Positions 43,417 to 54,500 are shown, counted from the stretch's first letter. The stretch is 64,000 nucleotides of DNA from Oegoconia quadripuncta (GCA_949316235.1 OX438743.1:43555440-43619439), one strand, 5' to 3'. Translations and numbers: made by a program. Notes: generated by a model not told the origin, from the sequence alone.

Positions 43417-45642
43417 ATGTCCTCTCGAGACCTAACTCTACGCCCCCTAAAAGGCCCTTCTCAGGGCCAACCCAAAGGCCCTTCTCAGGGCCAACCCAAA
43501 GGCCCTTCTCAGGGCCAACCCAAAGGCCCTTCTCAGGGCCACCCCAACGGCCCTTCTCAGGGCCACCCCAACGGCCCTTCTCAGGGCCAACAACTCGTAG
43601 TAAGTCTGGAGAGGCTCGCTGAATTTACGGCACCTATGCCGCTGACGGTTGGTTCCAGGGCTTCGTCCCTGACCAGCCTGTCTGGCAAAAGGTCCCGCGA
43701 CCGTAGCCGCTCGGAGCATTCGAGCTCGGATGAGTCGACGGGGTCGAAAGGCTCTGTTACGAGATCGAGGCGCAAAGAAGCCAAAAAGGCGCGAGGTAGT
43801 CGGTCCGGTCTGGCTGCGGCCAAGGCGAAGCTCCTCGCCTACGAGCGTGAGGAGATGGAGCTTAGGGCCGAAAAGGAACTGGCGGAGGAACTGTCGGCCT
43901 CTCGCAGTTTACGGAGCTCTGTTCAGGCGGAGCTCGCCATCATCGCTCCGGGGCTGTTCGTGCAGGACGACACGGAGCTGGTGGCGACAAAACTGAAAGA
44001 GACGGGCAGCAAGGGTCTGGCCCTGATCAGGATGGTCAGGGACACGTCGGGTCACCTTAAGGGGACCCACATGAAGGCCCTGGAGGAGGGAACGAAGATG
44101 GTCGAGGAGTGCTTGGGGGGGCTAACGTCCCTTCGGTCGGACTCGCTCCGTCTGGAGGCCGAGGTTGCGGCCCTAAGGCAGGAGGTTGCCCTCCTCCGTA
44201 AGGAGAGCGAGCGGGCGCGGGCGAGGCCCGGCCCCGCTGCGATGTCGACGGAGGTCGAGATGGAGGAGTGCCCCTCGGTGCCGCTCCCCTCAATCGAACT
44301 CTTTAGGACCATGTTGGAGGAGCACACGCGGACAATTCTGCAGAGCACCTCCAACATGATCGACGCACGGTTGGAGGGCAGGAACGTGGAGCGCCCAAGG
44401 CCTCTCTTGGCTCACGATAGGAGGCCGAGGGAGATCCCACCCACCGAGCCCTGTCTGGTAGTAGAAGAGACTGTCGTCCCGCCTGCTGCCGCGCCGATCG
44501 TCCCGGCTTCTAAGGCTGAGCCCATGCCTAAGCCTAAGCCGAAGAAGAAGGGGAAAAAGGCCAAGGGCCCTAAGCAGGGCCAAGCGGCATCACAGCCTGC
44601 TGCCAGGCAGCCTGCTGCCGCCGCTAAGCGCGCCTCCGCGCAGTCTAGCACCCAGCCACCAGCTACAGCGCCGCCTCCACTGGAGGAGGGCTGGAACCTG
44701 GTGGCCAGGAAAAAGCCTAAGGCTAAGGGAGCTTCGCGCCCTAACGCCACGCAGACGCGACCTGGGTTGCAGCCGAAGGCGCAACCCAAAAAGAAGAAGG
44801 CGACAAAGAAGGCGCCGCGCGCCGAAGCCACCTCGGCTGTGGTAATTACGCTGCAGCCAGAGGCGGTGGAGCGCGGTGCCACTTACAAGGAAGCTTTGAC
44901 GAAAGCCAGACAGGAGGTCGACCTGGCTGCCATCGGCATCCCGGGCGGCCTCAAGATCCGCCACGCGGTAACGGGTGCTCGAGTAATCGAGCTCCCGAAA
45001 GAGGTCAGCATTGAGCAGGCTGACCTCTTTGCGCAAAAACTCCGCGGAGTCTTTGCAGGTGACGCCAGAGTTGCCAGGCCGGTGAAGTGTGCAGAACTGC
45101 GCGCCGTCGGCCTGGACGACTCAATCTCTAAGGAGGAGGTAGTCGCAGCGGTGGCCGCAAAGGGGCGCTGCCCCGTTGATCAGGTCAAGGCGGGCGAAAT
45201 ACGGGATAACCCCGGGGGCAGCGCGTCCCTGTGGATACAATGTCCCGTTGCTGCCGCGAAGGCTCTGCTGGCGGCCGGTACCCTCCTGGTTGGCTGGAGC
45301 TCGGTGCAGCTCCGCCCCCTGGAGAACCGGCCGATGAAATGTTTTAGGTGCCTGGAGGTGGGGCACACTAGGGCTAACTGCACTGGACTGGTGGACCGTA
45401 GTGATCTTTGCTATCGCTGCGGTCTCCCCGGCCACAAATCGGGCGAATGCCAGGCCACACCGAAGTGCGCTGTATGCACTGCGGCTGGCAGGCCGGCTAA
45501 ACATGTCGCCGGGAGTAAATGGTGTGCTCCCGTAGGCAAAGCCGCGAAGACAACAGCGACCGGAAGGACCCCGGTCGCAACAGCGGTGGGTCGGGTCGCG
45601 CCCCGACAGGAGGAGATGCTGGTCGACAACGTCAATGGATAA
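43417..45642 (+). CDS. Element C ORF1: gag-like protein with N-terminal 8-aa repeats
   Basis: 741 aa. Residues 13-59 are six copies of GPSQGQPK/GPSQGHPN; in the DNA each holds the palindrome GGCCCTTCTCAGGGCC. Then an Arg/Ser-rich part, RSGLAAAKAKLLAYEREEME (the counterpart of the KAKA block of A and B), a coiled coil (about 245-270), Lys/Pro/Ala-rich linker (about 360-460), gag core (about 470-640; AVVITLQPEAVERGATY, KCAELRAVGLDDSISKEEV) and three knuckles from about 642: CFRCLEVGHTRANC, CYRCGLPGHKSGEC, CAVCTAAGRPAKHVAGSKWC. It ends ATGGATAA, so the ORF2 start lies 8 nt before the stop end. The frame is intact. Confidence 0.92.
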   Translation: MSSRDLTLRPLKGPSQGQPKGPSQGQPKGPSQGQPKGPSQGHPNGPSQGHPNGPSQGQQLVVSLERLAEFTAPMPLTVGSRASSLTSLSGKRSRDRSRSEHSSSDESTGSKGSVTRSRRKEAKKARGSRSGLAAAKAKLLAYEREEMELRAEKELAEELSASRSLRSSVQAELAIIAPGLFVQDDTELVATKLKETGSKGLALIRMVRDTSGHLKGTHMKALEEGTKMVEECLGGLTSLRSDSLRLEAEVAALRQEVALLRKESERARARPGPAAMSTEVEMEECPSVPLPSIELFRTMLEEHTRTILQSTSNMIDARLEGRNVERPRPLLAHDRRPREIPPTEPCLVVEETVVPPAAAPIVPASKAEPMPKPKPKKKGKKAKGPKQGQAASQPAARQPAAAAKRASAQSSTQPPATAPPPLEEGWNLVARKKPKAKGASRPNATQTRPGLQPKAQPKKKKATKKAPRAEATSAVVITLQPEAVERGATYKEALTKARQEVDLAAIGIPGGLKIRHAVTGARVIELPKEVSIEQADLFAQKLRGVFAGDARVARPVKCAELRAVGLDDSISKEEVVAAVAAKGRCPVDQVKAGEIRDNPGGSASLWIQCPVAAAKALLAAGTLLVGWSSVQLRPLENRPMKCFRCLEVGHTRANCTGLVDRSDLCYRCGLPGHKSGECQATPKCAVCTAAGRPAKHVAGSKWCAPVGKAAKTTATGRTPVATAVGRVAPRQEEMLVDNVNG
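43451..43588 (+). repeat. Six tandem hairpin repeats in ORF1 of element C
   Basis: 24-bp units, each with GGCCCTTCTCAGGGCC (6-bp stem, TCTC loop), beginning about 35 nt after the ORF1 start. Same array at 49318-49455 in C'. Confidence 0.9.
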
Positions 45643-48600
45643 TCGTCGACCACATCTCTTCCTCCAGGGGAATTTAAACCACTCCGCCGGGGCTCAGGAC
45701 CTTCTGCTCCAGACCATGGCGGAGTGGCAAAGCGACGTCGCGGTGGTGGCGGAGCCATACTACGTCCCCGCTCGGTCCAATTGGGTGGGTGACGTACAGG
45801 GCTCCGTCGCAATCATTTGCGCCTGTGGCGCAGGATCTTCGCCTCTCTCTGTTAAGGAGAGGGGCAACGGTTTCGTGGGGGCTAACTGGGGAGAGTACAC
45901 CGTTTTCGGGGTGTACTTCTCCCCGAATAAACCACTCTACGAGTTCGAGGTGTTCCTCGGAGAGCTGGAGGCGGCCGTCAGGAGGGCGGCGCCGCGACCG
46001 ATAATAGTTGCGGGGGACTTCAACGCCAAGAGTGTGGCTTGGGGTTCCCCTGCAACGGACGTCCGTGGTGACTTGGTGGAGGAGTGGGCGTTGGCGGTCG
46101 GCCTTGGTCTCCTGAACCGGGGTACCACCAACACCTGTGTAAGGCAGCAGGGGGGGTCGATAGTAGACCTGTCGTTTGCATCCCCTGCTGTCGCGAGGTC
46201 GATCTCCGACTGGAGGGTCGTTGAGGAGGTGGAGACGCTGTCGGACCACCTCTATATCCGATTCAGCGTCTCCCCCTCTGCACCCAATAGTCCCGTCGTC
46301 TCGAGGGCACCGGCGTTTCCCCGCTGGGCCCTCACAAAGCTCGATACCGAGCTCCTCGAGGAGGCGGCCATCGTGGAGGCTTGGGGTTCGCTCCCTGCTC
46401 CTATGGCGACCACGGAGGACGAGGCCCTCTACTTTAGAGAGGCAATGACGAGGATCTGCGATGCGGCCATGCCGCGCGTCCGGCTCCGACCACCTAAAAG
46501 GGCAGTCTATTGGTGGTCTGAAGAGATCGCAGATCTTCGTCGCGGCTGTTTCGCCGCCCGGCGGGCGTACGTTCGTCAACGGCGCCGCCGTGTGCGGAAC
46601 GAGGAGGAGGAGGAGCGCCTTCGCCTGGCCTACAAGGAGGCCAAGAAGACGCTGCAGGTGGCCATCTGCCGGGCCAAGACCAGCGCGAGAGAAGAGATGC
46701 TGGAGGGTCTGGATCGGGACCCCTGGGGGCGCCCGTACCTTGCGGCTCGCGGTAAAATCCGTGGCCAGGGACCCCCAGTAGTGGAGACCCTCCAGCCACA
46801 ACGGCTGGTTGAGGTTGTTGCGGCTCTATTCCCGCACGGGGATAGCGATGTGGCGCTTCCGCCGATCCGGGTGGACCCTCTCGAGGAAGTCCCCCCGGTG
46901 ACAGAGGGCGAATTGGGAGCTGCGTTGTTGCGGCTCCGCGGCAGGAAAACGGCACCGGGTCCTGATGGCATACCAGGGCGGGCCTTGGTTCTGGCCTTGG
47001 ACCCCCTGGAGAGCCGGTTTCGGGACCTCTTCAGCGCGTGCCTGGAGCGGCGTCAATTCCCTTCCTGCTGGAAGGAGGGGCGGCTCGTTCTTTTAAGGAA
47101 GGACGGCCGCCCTGAGGAGTCCCCGTCAGCCTACCGGCCCATCGTTCTGCTCGATGAGGCCGGTAAGCTCCTGGAAAGAGTGGTGGCAGGCCGTATCATG
47201 CGGCATCTGGTGAGGGAGGGTCCGGACTTGTCTGACGCGCAGTACGGCTTCAGACCCGAGCGCTCCACCATCGACGCCATTCAGATGGTGAAAACCCATA
47301 CGGAGGAACAGGTGGCGAGGGGCAGGGTGGCGTTGGCAGTGTCTCTCGACATTGCTAATGCATTCAACACCCTGCCATTCGCCTGCATCGTAGAGGGCCT
47401 CCGTCACCACAGGGTACCAAATTACCTGATTGGCGTCGTGGCAACCTACCTGGGCGGGAGAAGCGTAGTGTGCGTCGGACGCGACGGCATTATGCTGCGG
47501 AGGGAAACGCGGTGCGGGGTTCCACAGGGGTCGGTCCTAGGGCCACTCCTGTGGAACGTTGGCTATGACCGCGTGTTGCGGGGTTCTTTGCTCCGTGGGC
47601 TCCTCATGGCGTGTTACGCTGACGACACGCTGATCGTAGCCCACGGGGAGTCCTTCGAGGAGGCTATGCGCCTCGCTCGGGTAGGAGCGGAGGAGATTGT
47701 CGGGAGGATCGAGGGCCTGGGTCTCAAGGTGGCCCTCGAGAAAACCGAGGCCATGTTTTTCCATGGCCCTCGGAGGCGGCCGCCGGCCGGCGCCACTCTG
47801 CGCATCTGCCACGCGGGGGTCCAGATTGGGTACTTTCTCAAGTATCTGGGACTCATCCTGGATGGCAGATGGCGGTTCGTGGAGCATTTCCGGCGGCTTG
47901 TTCCGAGGCTCGTGGCAACGGCGGCAGCGCTGGGGCATTTACTGCCAAATTCCGGTGGCCCGAGCATGAGCTGCAGACGGTTGTATATGGGGGTCGTCAG
48001 GTCGATGGCCCTCTACGGTGCACCCGTCTGGGCTCAAGCCCTTAGCGGGCCCAGCAGAGCCCTGCTGCGGCGTCCGCAGCGCGCAATGGCCCTTAGGGCG
48101 ATAAGGGGATACCGAACCGTGGGGTTCGAGGCGGCGTGCCTCCTGGCCAGATCCCCTCCGTGGGATCTGGAGGCTAAGGTGCTGGCGGAGGTATACCACC
48201 GCACCGCGGAGGCAAAGGCGGAGGGTAGCAGCCCCCCGCCAGAGTTAATCGAGAGATGGCGCCGCCAGGCACGTGTCATTCTGTTGCGCACCTGGCGGGA
48301 TCAATTATCTGCGCCGAACGCGGGCCGCCGCACGATAGAGGCTGTGCGGCCCGCGATGGATAAGTGGGTCGGCTCCAAGGGAGTTCTCTCCTACCGGACG
48401 GTGCAGGTGCTGACTGGGCACGGTTGCTTCGGCCGGTACCTGCATCGGGTCGCTCGGAGGGAGCCGACCACAATGTGTCACGAGTGCGGGGCACTCGATG
48501 ACACGGCGGATCATACGGTCCAGGTCTGCTCGGCGTTCTCGGCCCCAAGGGCTGAACTGGTCGCCGTGGTGGGCCCCGATCTATCCCTACCTGCTTTGGT

Positions 48601-48778
48601 CGGGGCGATGACTGCCAGCCAAGTCGGATGGCGGGCGATAACCTCATTCTGCGACCTGGTGATGGCGCAGAAGGAGGAAGCGGAGCGGGGACGGGAGGAC
48701 GATGGCCTCTCGGACCCAATCCGCAGGCGCCGCATGGGCCGCAGGCGCGCCGCTCATGAGCGGCAGCTGCCGCCCTAG
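45635..48778 (+). CDS. Element C ORF2: APE endonuclease plus reverse transcriptase
   Basis: 1047 aa. Endonuclease: LFLQGNLNHSAGAQDLLLQT at the N-terminus, AEPYYVPARSNW, VAGDFNAKSVAWG near 122, SDHLYIRF near 200. RT: PGPDGIPGRALVLAL, YRPIVLLDEAGKLLERVVAG, DAQYGFRPERSTIDA, SLDIANAFNTLPF, GVPQGSVLGPLLWNVGYD and CYADDTLIV near 660. C-terminal knuckle CHECGALDDTADHTVQVC near 948. Nicks the telomere repeat and reverse-transcribes the element RNA onto it. R1 clade, SART type; no RNase H. The frame is intact; the start overlaps ORF1 by 8 nt, so coupled translation by re-initiation is likely. Confidence 0.94.
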   Translation: MDNRRPHLFLQGNLNHSAGAQDLLLQTMAEWQSDVAVVAEPYYVPARSNWVGDVQGSVAIICACGAGSSPLSVKERGNGFVGANWGEYTVFGVYFSPNKPLYEFEVFLGELEAAVRRAAPRPIIVAGDFNAKSVAWGSPATDVRGDLVEEWALAVGLGLLNRGTTNTCVRQQGGSIVDLSFASPAVARSISDWRVVEEVETLSDHLYIRFSVSPSAPNSPVVSRAPAFPRWALTKLDTELLEEAAIVEAWGSLPAPMATTEDEALYFREAMTRICDAAMPRVRLRPPKRAVYWWSEEIADLRRGCFAARRAYVRQRRRRVRNEEEEERLRLAYKEAKKTLQVAICRAKTSAREEMLEGLDRDPWGRPYLAARGKIRGQGPPVVETLQPQRLVEVVAALFPHGDSDVALPPIRVDPLEEVPPVTEGELGAALLRLRGRKTAPGPDGIPGRALVLALDPLESRFRDLFSACLERRQFPSCWKEGRLVLLRKDGRPEESPSAYRPIVLLDEAGKLLERVVAGRIMRHLVREGPDLSDAQYGFRPERSTIDAIQMVKTHTEEQVARGRVALAVSLDIANAFNTLPFACIVEGLRHHRVPNYLIGVVATYLGGRSVVCVGRDGIMLRRETRCGVPQGSVLGPLLWNVGYDRVLRGSLLRGLLMACYADDTLIVAHGESFEEAMRLARVGAEEIVGRIEGLGLKVALEKTEAMFFHGPRRRPPAGATLRICHAGVQIGYFLKYLGLILDGRWRFVEHFRRLVPRLVATAAALGHLLPNSGGPSMSCRRLYMGVVRSMALYGAPVWAQALSGPSRALLRRPQRAMALRAIRGYRTVGFEAACLLARSPPWDLEAKVLAEVYHRTAEAKAEGSSPPPELIERWRRQARVILLRTWRDQLSAPNAGRRTIEAVRPAMDKWVGSKGVLSYRTVQVLTGHGCFGRYLHRVARREPTTMCHECGALDDTADHTVQVCSAFSAPRAELVAVVGPDLSLPALVGAMTASQVGWRAITSFCDLVMAQKEEAERGREDDGLSDPIRRRRMGRRRAAHERQLPP

Positions 48779-48976
48779 TGGGGGGGCTCCGGGTGGCAGG
48801 CATGGGGTGCCAGCTACCCACGGAGGAGCCCCCGCGATTGCCTTTCTATCAGGCGTATTCCGGGGAGCACAACGCTCCCTGCGGCGTGTCCCAAGGGACT
48901 TTCGCTGCCGAGTCACAGTAGCCATGCAGAGGTGGATCCTGTGGCCCGGTAATCAAGCGATGTTGGCGTAAAGCCC

Positions 48977-49088
48977 GGGGGGGTTTTAGTGGGTAGGCCC
49001 GCTCCTATCATTGGAGCGGGGAGCCCCACATATCCCCGCCGCTGACCCCATTGGCGGCGGGTTGAATGCGTAACAGCATTTCCCCCCC
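48977..49088 (+). promoter_or_regulatory. 3' UTR multi-helix fold of element C
   Basis: The outer helix GGGGGGG/CCCCCCC (AGGAG/CTCCT in A, B and E); GTGGG/CCCAC around CCCGCTCC/GGAGCGGG; CCCCGCCGCTGA.../GGCGGCGGG; last stem AATGC/GCATT. Unpaired TTTTAGT and ACATA kept. Confidence 0.8.
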
Positions 49089-49117
49089 GAAAAAAAAAAA
49101 AAAAAAAAAAAAAAAAA

Positions 49118-49156
49118 GGTTAGGTTAGGTTAGGTTAGGTTAGGTTAGGTTAGGTT
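49118..49156 (+). repeat. (GGTTA)n telomere repeat between C and C'
   Basis: Seven GGTTA units plus GGTT. Confidence 0.97.
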
Positions 49157-49283
49157 GGGGTGCGTTAGTAGAGAACCTCCCCGCGGTGCACCCTGGTAAC
49201 TGTCTGGACCCGGTAACGCAGGTGTCCAGCAGGCCAATACTCTACTCTACAAGGCGAATATTGCGACCAATACGACGAAAGTC

Positions 49284-51509
49284 ATGTCCTCTCGAGACCT
49301 AACTCTACGCCCCCTAAAAGGCCCTTCTCAGGGCCAACCCAAAGGCCCTTCTCAGGGCCAACCCAAAGGCCCTTCTCAGGGCCAACCCAAAGGCCCTTCT
49401 CAGGGCCACCCCAACGGCCCTTCTCAGGGCCACCCCAACGGCCCTTCTCAGGGCCAACAACTCGTAGTAAGTCTGGAGAGGCTCGCTGAATTTACGGCAC
49501 CTATGCCGCTGACGGTTGGTTCCAGGGCTTCGTCCCTGACCAGCCTGTCTGGCAAAAGGTCCCGCGACCGTAGCCGCTCGGAGCATTCGAGCTCGGATGA
49601 GTCGACGGGGTCGAAAGGCTCTGTTACGAGATCGAGGCGCAAAGAAGCCAAAAAGGCGCGAGGTAGTCGGTCCGGTCTGGCTGCGGCCAAGGCGAAGCTC
49701 CTCGCCTACGAGCGTGAGGAGATGGAGCTTAGGGCCGAAAAGGAACTGGCGGAGGAACTGTCGGCCTCTCGCAGTTTACGGAGCTCTGTTCAGGCGGAGC
49801 TCGCCATCATCGCTCCGGGGCTGTTCGTGCAGGACGACACGGAGCTGGTGGCGACAAAACTGAAAGAGACGGGCAGCAAGGGTCTGGCCCTGATCAGGAT
49901 GGTCAGGGACACGTCGGGTCACCTTAAGGGGACCCACATGAAGGCCCTGGAGGAGGGAACGAAGATGGTCGAGGAGTGCTTGGGGGGGCTAACGTCCCTT
50001 CGGTCGGACTCGCTCCGTCTGGAGGCCGAGGTTGCGGCCCTAAGGCAGGAGGTTGCCCTCCTCCGTAAGGAGAGCGAGCGGGCGCGGGCGAGGCCCGGCC
50101 CCGCTGCGATGTCGACGGAGGTCGAGATGGAGGAGTGCCCCTCGGTGCCGCTCCCCTCAATCGAACTCTTTAGGACCATGTTGGAGGAGCACACGCGGAC
50201 AATTCTGCAGAGCACCTCCAACATGATCGACGCACGGTTGGAGGGCAGGAACGTGGAGCGCCCAAGGCCTCTCTTGGCTCACGATAGGAGGCCGAGGGAG
50301 ATCCCACCCACCGAGCCCTGTCTGGTAGTAGAAGAGACTGTCGTCCCGCCTGCTGCCGCGCCGATCGTCCCGGCTTCTAAGGCTGAGCCCATGCCTAAGC
50401 CTAAGCCGAAGAAGAAGGGGAAAAAGGCCAAGGGCCCTAAGCAGGGCCAAGCGGCATCACAGCCTGCTGCCAGGCAGCCTGCTGCCGCCGCTAAGCGCGC
50501 CTCCGCGCAGTCTAGCACCCAGCCACCAGCTACAGCGCCGCCTCCACTGGAGGAGGGCTGGAACCTGGTGGCCAGGAAAAAGCCTAAGGCTAAGGGAGCT
50601 TCGCGCCCTAACGCCACGCAGACGCGACCTGGGTTGCAGCCGAAGGCGCAACCCAAAAAGAAGAAGGCGACAAAGAAGGCGCCGCGCGCCGAAGCCACCT
50701 CGGCTGTGGTAATTACGCTGCAGCCAGAGGCGGTGGAGCGCGGTGCCACTTACAAGGAAGCTTTGACGAAAGCCAGACAGGAGGTCGACCTGGCTGCCAT
50801 CGGCATCCCGGGCGGCCTCAAGATCCGCCACGCGGTAACGGGTGCTCGAGTAATCGAGCTCCCGAAAGAGGTCAGCATTGAGCAGGCTGACCTCTTTGCG
50901 CAAAAACTCCGCGGAGTCTTTGCAGGTGACGCCAGAGTTGCCAGGCCGGTGAAGTGTGCAGAACTGCGCGCCGTCGGCCTGGACGACTCAATCTCTAAGG
51001 AGGAGGTAGTCGCAGCGGTGGCCGCAAAGGGGCGCTGCCCCGTTGATCAGGTCAAGGCGGGCGAAATACGGGATAACCCCGGGGGCAGCGCGTCCCTGTG
51101 GATACAATGTCCCGTTGCTGCCGCGAAGGCTCTGCTGGCGGCCGGTACCCTCCTGGTTGGCTGGAGCTCGGTGCAGCTCCGCCCCCTGGAGAACCGGCCG
51201 ATGAAATGTTTTAGGTGCCTGGAGGTGGGGCACACTAGGGCTAACTGCACTGGACTGGTGGACCGTAGTGATCTTTGCTATCGCTGCGGTCTCCCCGGCC
51301 ACAAATCGGGCGAATGCCAGGCCACACCGAAGTGCGCTGTATGCACTGCGGCTGGCAGGCCGGCTAAACATGTCGCCGGGAGTAAATGGTGTGCTCCCGT
51401 AGGCAAAGCCGCGAAGACAACAGCGACCGGAAGGACCCCGGTCGCAACAGCGGTGGGTCGGGTCGCGCCCCGACAGGAGGAGATGCTGGTCGACAACGTC
51501 AATGGATAA
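49284..51509 (+). CDS. Element C' ORF1: gag-like protein
   Basis: 741 aa, same sequence as the ORF1 at 43417-45642, with the six GPSQG repeats (residues 13-59), the coiled coil and three CCHC knuckles from residue 642. Frame intact. It ends in the same ATGGATAA overlap with ORF2. Confidence 0.92.
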   Translation: MSSRDLTLRPLKGPSQGQPKGPSQGQPKGPSQGQPKGPSQGHPNGPSQGHPNGPSQGQQLVVSLERLAEFTAPMPLTVGSRASSLTSLSGKRSRDRSRSEHSSSDESTGSKGSVTRSRRKEAKKARGSRSGLAAAKAKLLAYEREEMELRAEKELAEELSASRSLRSSVQAELAIIAPGLFVQDDTELVATKLKETGSKGLALIRMVRDTSGHLKGTHMKALEEGTKMVEECLGGLTSLRSDSLRLEAEVAALRQEVALLRKESERARARPGPAAMSTEVEMEECPSVPLPSIELFRTMLEEHTRTILQSTSNMIDARLEGRNVERPRPLLAHDRRPREIPPTEPCLVVEETVVPPAAAPIVPASKAEPMPKPKPKKKGKKAKGPKQGQAASQPAARQPAAAAKRASAQSSTQPPATAPPPLEEGWNLVARKKPKAKGASRPNATQTRPGLQPKAQPKKKKATKKAPRAEATSAVVITLQPEAVERGATYKEALTKARQEVDLAAIGIPGGLKIRHAVTGARVIELPKEVSIEQADLFAQKLRGVFAGDARVARPVKCAELRAVGLDDSISKEEVVAAVAAKGRCPVDQVKAGEIRDNPGGSASLWIQCPVAAAKALLAAGTLLVGWSSVQLRPLENRPMKCFRCLEVGHTRANCTGLVDRSDLCYRCGLPGHKSGECQATPKCAVCTAAGRPAKHVAGSKWCAPVGKAAKTTATGRTPVATAVGRVAPRQEEMLVDNVNG

Positions 51510-54500
51510 TCGTCGACCACATCTCTTCCTCCAGGGGAATTTAAACCACTCCGCCGGGGCTCAGGACCTTCTGCTCCAGACCATGGCGGAGTGGCAAAGC
51601 GACGTCGCGGTGGTGGCGGAGCCATACTACGTCCCCGCTCGGTCCAATTGGGTGGGTGACGTACAGGGCTCCGTCGCAATCATTTGCGCCTGTGGCGCAG
51701 GATCTTCGCCTCTCTCTGTTAAGGAGAGGGGCAACGGTTTCGTGGGGGCTAACTGGGGAGAGTACACCGTTTTCGGGGTGTACTTCTCCCCGAATAAACC
51801 ACTCTACGAGTTCGAGGTGTTCCTCGGAGAGCTGGAGGCGGCCGTCAGGAGGGCGGCGCCGCGACCGATAATAGTTGCGGGGGACTTCAACGCCAAGAGT
51901 GTGGCTTGGGGTTCCCCTGCAACGGACGTCCGTGGTGACTTGGTGGAGGAGTGGGCGTTGGCGGTCGGCCTTGGTCTCCTGAACCGGGGTACCACCAACA
52001 CCTGTGTAAGGCAGCAGGGGGGGTCGATAGTAGACCTGTCGTTTGCATCCCCTGCTGTCGCGAGGTCGATCTCCGACTGGAGGGTCGTTGAGGAGGTGGA
52101 GACGCTGTCGGACCACCTCTATATCCGATTCAGCGTCTCCCCCTCTGCACCCAATAGTCCCGTCGTCTCGAGGGCACCGGCGTTTCCCCGCTGGGCCCTC
52201 ACAAAGCTCGATACCGAGCTCCTCGAGGAGGCGGCCATCGTGGAGGCTTGGGGTTCGCTCCCTGCTCCTATGGCGACCACGGAGGACGAGGCCCTCTACT
52301 TTAGAGAGGCAATGACGAGGATCTGCGATGCGGCCATGCCGCGCGTCCGGCTCCGACCACCTAAAAGGGCAGTCTATTGGTGGTCTGAAGAGATCGCAGA
52401 TCTTCGTCGCGGCTGTTTCGCCGCCCGGCGGGCGTACGTTCGTCAACGGCGCCGCCGTGTGCGGAACGAGGAGGAGGAGGAGCGCCTTCGCCTGGCCTAC
52501 AAGGAGGCCAAGAAGACGCTGCAGGTGGCCATCTGCCGGGCCAAGACCAGCGCGAGAGAAGAGATGCTGGAGGGTCTGGATCGGGACCCCTGGGGGCGCC
52601 CGTACCTTGCGGCTCGCGGTAAAATCCGTGGCCAGGGACCCCCAGTAGTGGAGACCCTCCAGCCACAACGGCTGGTTGAGGTTGTTGCGGCTCTATTCCC
52701 GCACGGGGATAGCGATGTGGCGCTTCCGCCGATCCGGGTGGACCCTCTCGAGGAAGTCCCCCCGGTGACAGAGGGCGAATTGGGAGCTGCGTTGTTGCGG
52801 CTCCGCGGCAGGAAAACGGCACCGGGTCCTGATGGCATACCAGGGCGGGCCTTGGTTCTGGCCTTGGACCCCCTGGAGAGCCGGTTTCGGGACCTCTTCA
52901 GCGCGTGCCTGGAGCGGCGTCAATTCCCTTCCTGCTGGAAGGAGGGGCGGCTCGTTCTTTTAAGGAAGGACGGCCGCCCTGAGGAGTCCCCGTCAGCCTA
53001 CCGGCCCATCGTTCTGCTCGATGAGGCCGGTAAGCTCCTGGAAAGAGTGGTGGCAGGCCGTATCATGCGGCATCTGGTGAGGGAGGGTCCGGACTTGTCT
53101 GACGCGCAGTACGGCTTCAGACCCGAGCGCTCCACCATCGACGCCATTCAGATGGTGAAAACCCATACGGAGGAACAGGTGGCGAGGGGCAGGGTGGCGT
53201 TGGCAGTGTCTCTCGACATTGCTAATGCATTCAACACCCTGCCATTCGCCTGCATCGTAGAGGGCCTCCGTCACCACAGGGTACCAAATTACCTGATTGG
53301 CGTCGTGGCAACCTACCTGGGCGGGAGAAGCGTAGTGTGCGTCGGACGCGACGGCATTATGCTGCGGAGGGAAACGCGGTGCGGGGTTCCACAGGGGTCG
53401 GTCCTAGGGCCACTCCTGTGGAACGTTGGCTATGACCGCGTGTTGCGGGGTTCTTTGCTCCGTGGGCTCCTCATGGCGTGTTACGCTGACGACACGCTGA
53501 TCGTAGCCCACGGGGAGTCCTTCGAGGAGGCTATGCGCCTCGCTCGGGTAGGAGCGGAGGAGATTGTCGGGAGGATCGAGGGCCTGGGTCTCAAGGTGGC
53601 CCTCGAGAAAACCGAGGCCATGTTTTTCCATGGCCCTCGGAGGCGGCCGCCGGCCGGCGCCACTCTGCGCATCTGCCACGCGGGGGTCCAGATTGGGTAC
53701 TTTCTCAAGTATCTGGGACTCATCCTGGATGGCAGATGGCGGTTCGTGGAGCATTTCCGGCGGCTTGTTCCGAGGCTCGTGGCAACGGCGGCAGCGCTGG
53801 GGCATTTACTGCCAAATTCCGGTGGCCCGAGCATGAGCTGCAGACGGTTGTATATGGGGGTCGTCAGGTCGATGGCCCTCTACGGTGCACCCGTCTGGGC
53901 TCAAGCCCTTAGCGGGCCCAGCAGAGCCCTGCTGCGGCGTCCGCAGCGCGCAATGGCCCTTAGGGCGATAAGGGGATACCGAACCGTGGGGTTCGAGGCG
54001 GCGTGCCTCCTGGCCAGATCCCCTCCGTGGGATCTGGAGGCTAAGGTGCTGGCGGAGGTATACCACCGCACCGCGGAGGCAAAGGCGGAGGGTAGCAGCC
54101 CCCCGCCAGAGTTAATCGAGAGATGGCGCCGCCAGGCACGTGTCATTCTGTTGCGCACCTGGCGGGATCAATTATCTGCGCCGAACGCGGGCCGCCGCAC
54201 GATAGAGGCTGTGCGGCCCGCGATGGATAAGTGGGTCGGCTCCAAGGGAGTTCTCTCCTACCGGACGGTGCAGGTGCTGACTGGGCACGGTTGCTTCGGC
54301 CGGTACCTGCATCGGGTCGCTCGGAGGGAGCCGACCACAATGTGTCACGAGTGCGGGGCACTCGATGACACGGCGGATCATACGGTCCAGGTCTGCTCGG
54401 CGTTCTCGGCCCCAAGGGCTGAACTGGTCGCCGTGGTGGGCCCCGATCTATCCCTACCTGCTTTGGTCGGGGCGATGACTGCCAGCCAAGTCGGATGGCG

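Larger units (their letters stand above)
43290..49117 (+). mobile_element. Element C: complete SART-like telomere-repeat LINE, copy 1
   Basis: 5.8 kb, 5' start GGGGTGCGTTAG, 5' UTR about 127 bp, ORF1 43417-45642, ORF2 45635-48778, 3' UTR about 310 bp, 28 A, then seven GGTTA units. ORF lengths of 741 and 1047 aa are very near those of SART1. It starts directly after GGTT at the poly(A) of B. Same as 49157-54993 with a constant offset of 5867 bp. Confidence 0.92.

Noticed and set aside
45674..46801. 375-codon open frame on the minus strand (also in the second copy at 51541-52668)
   Set aside because: Antisense to the endonuclease part of ORF2 in elements C and C'; no domain and composition typical of a shadow frame.
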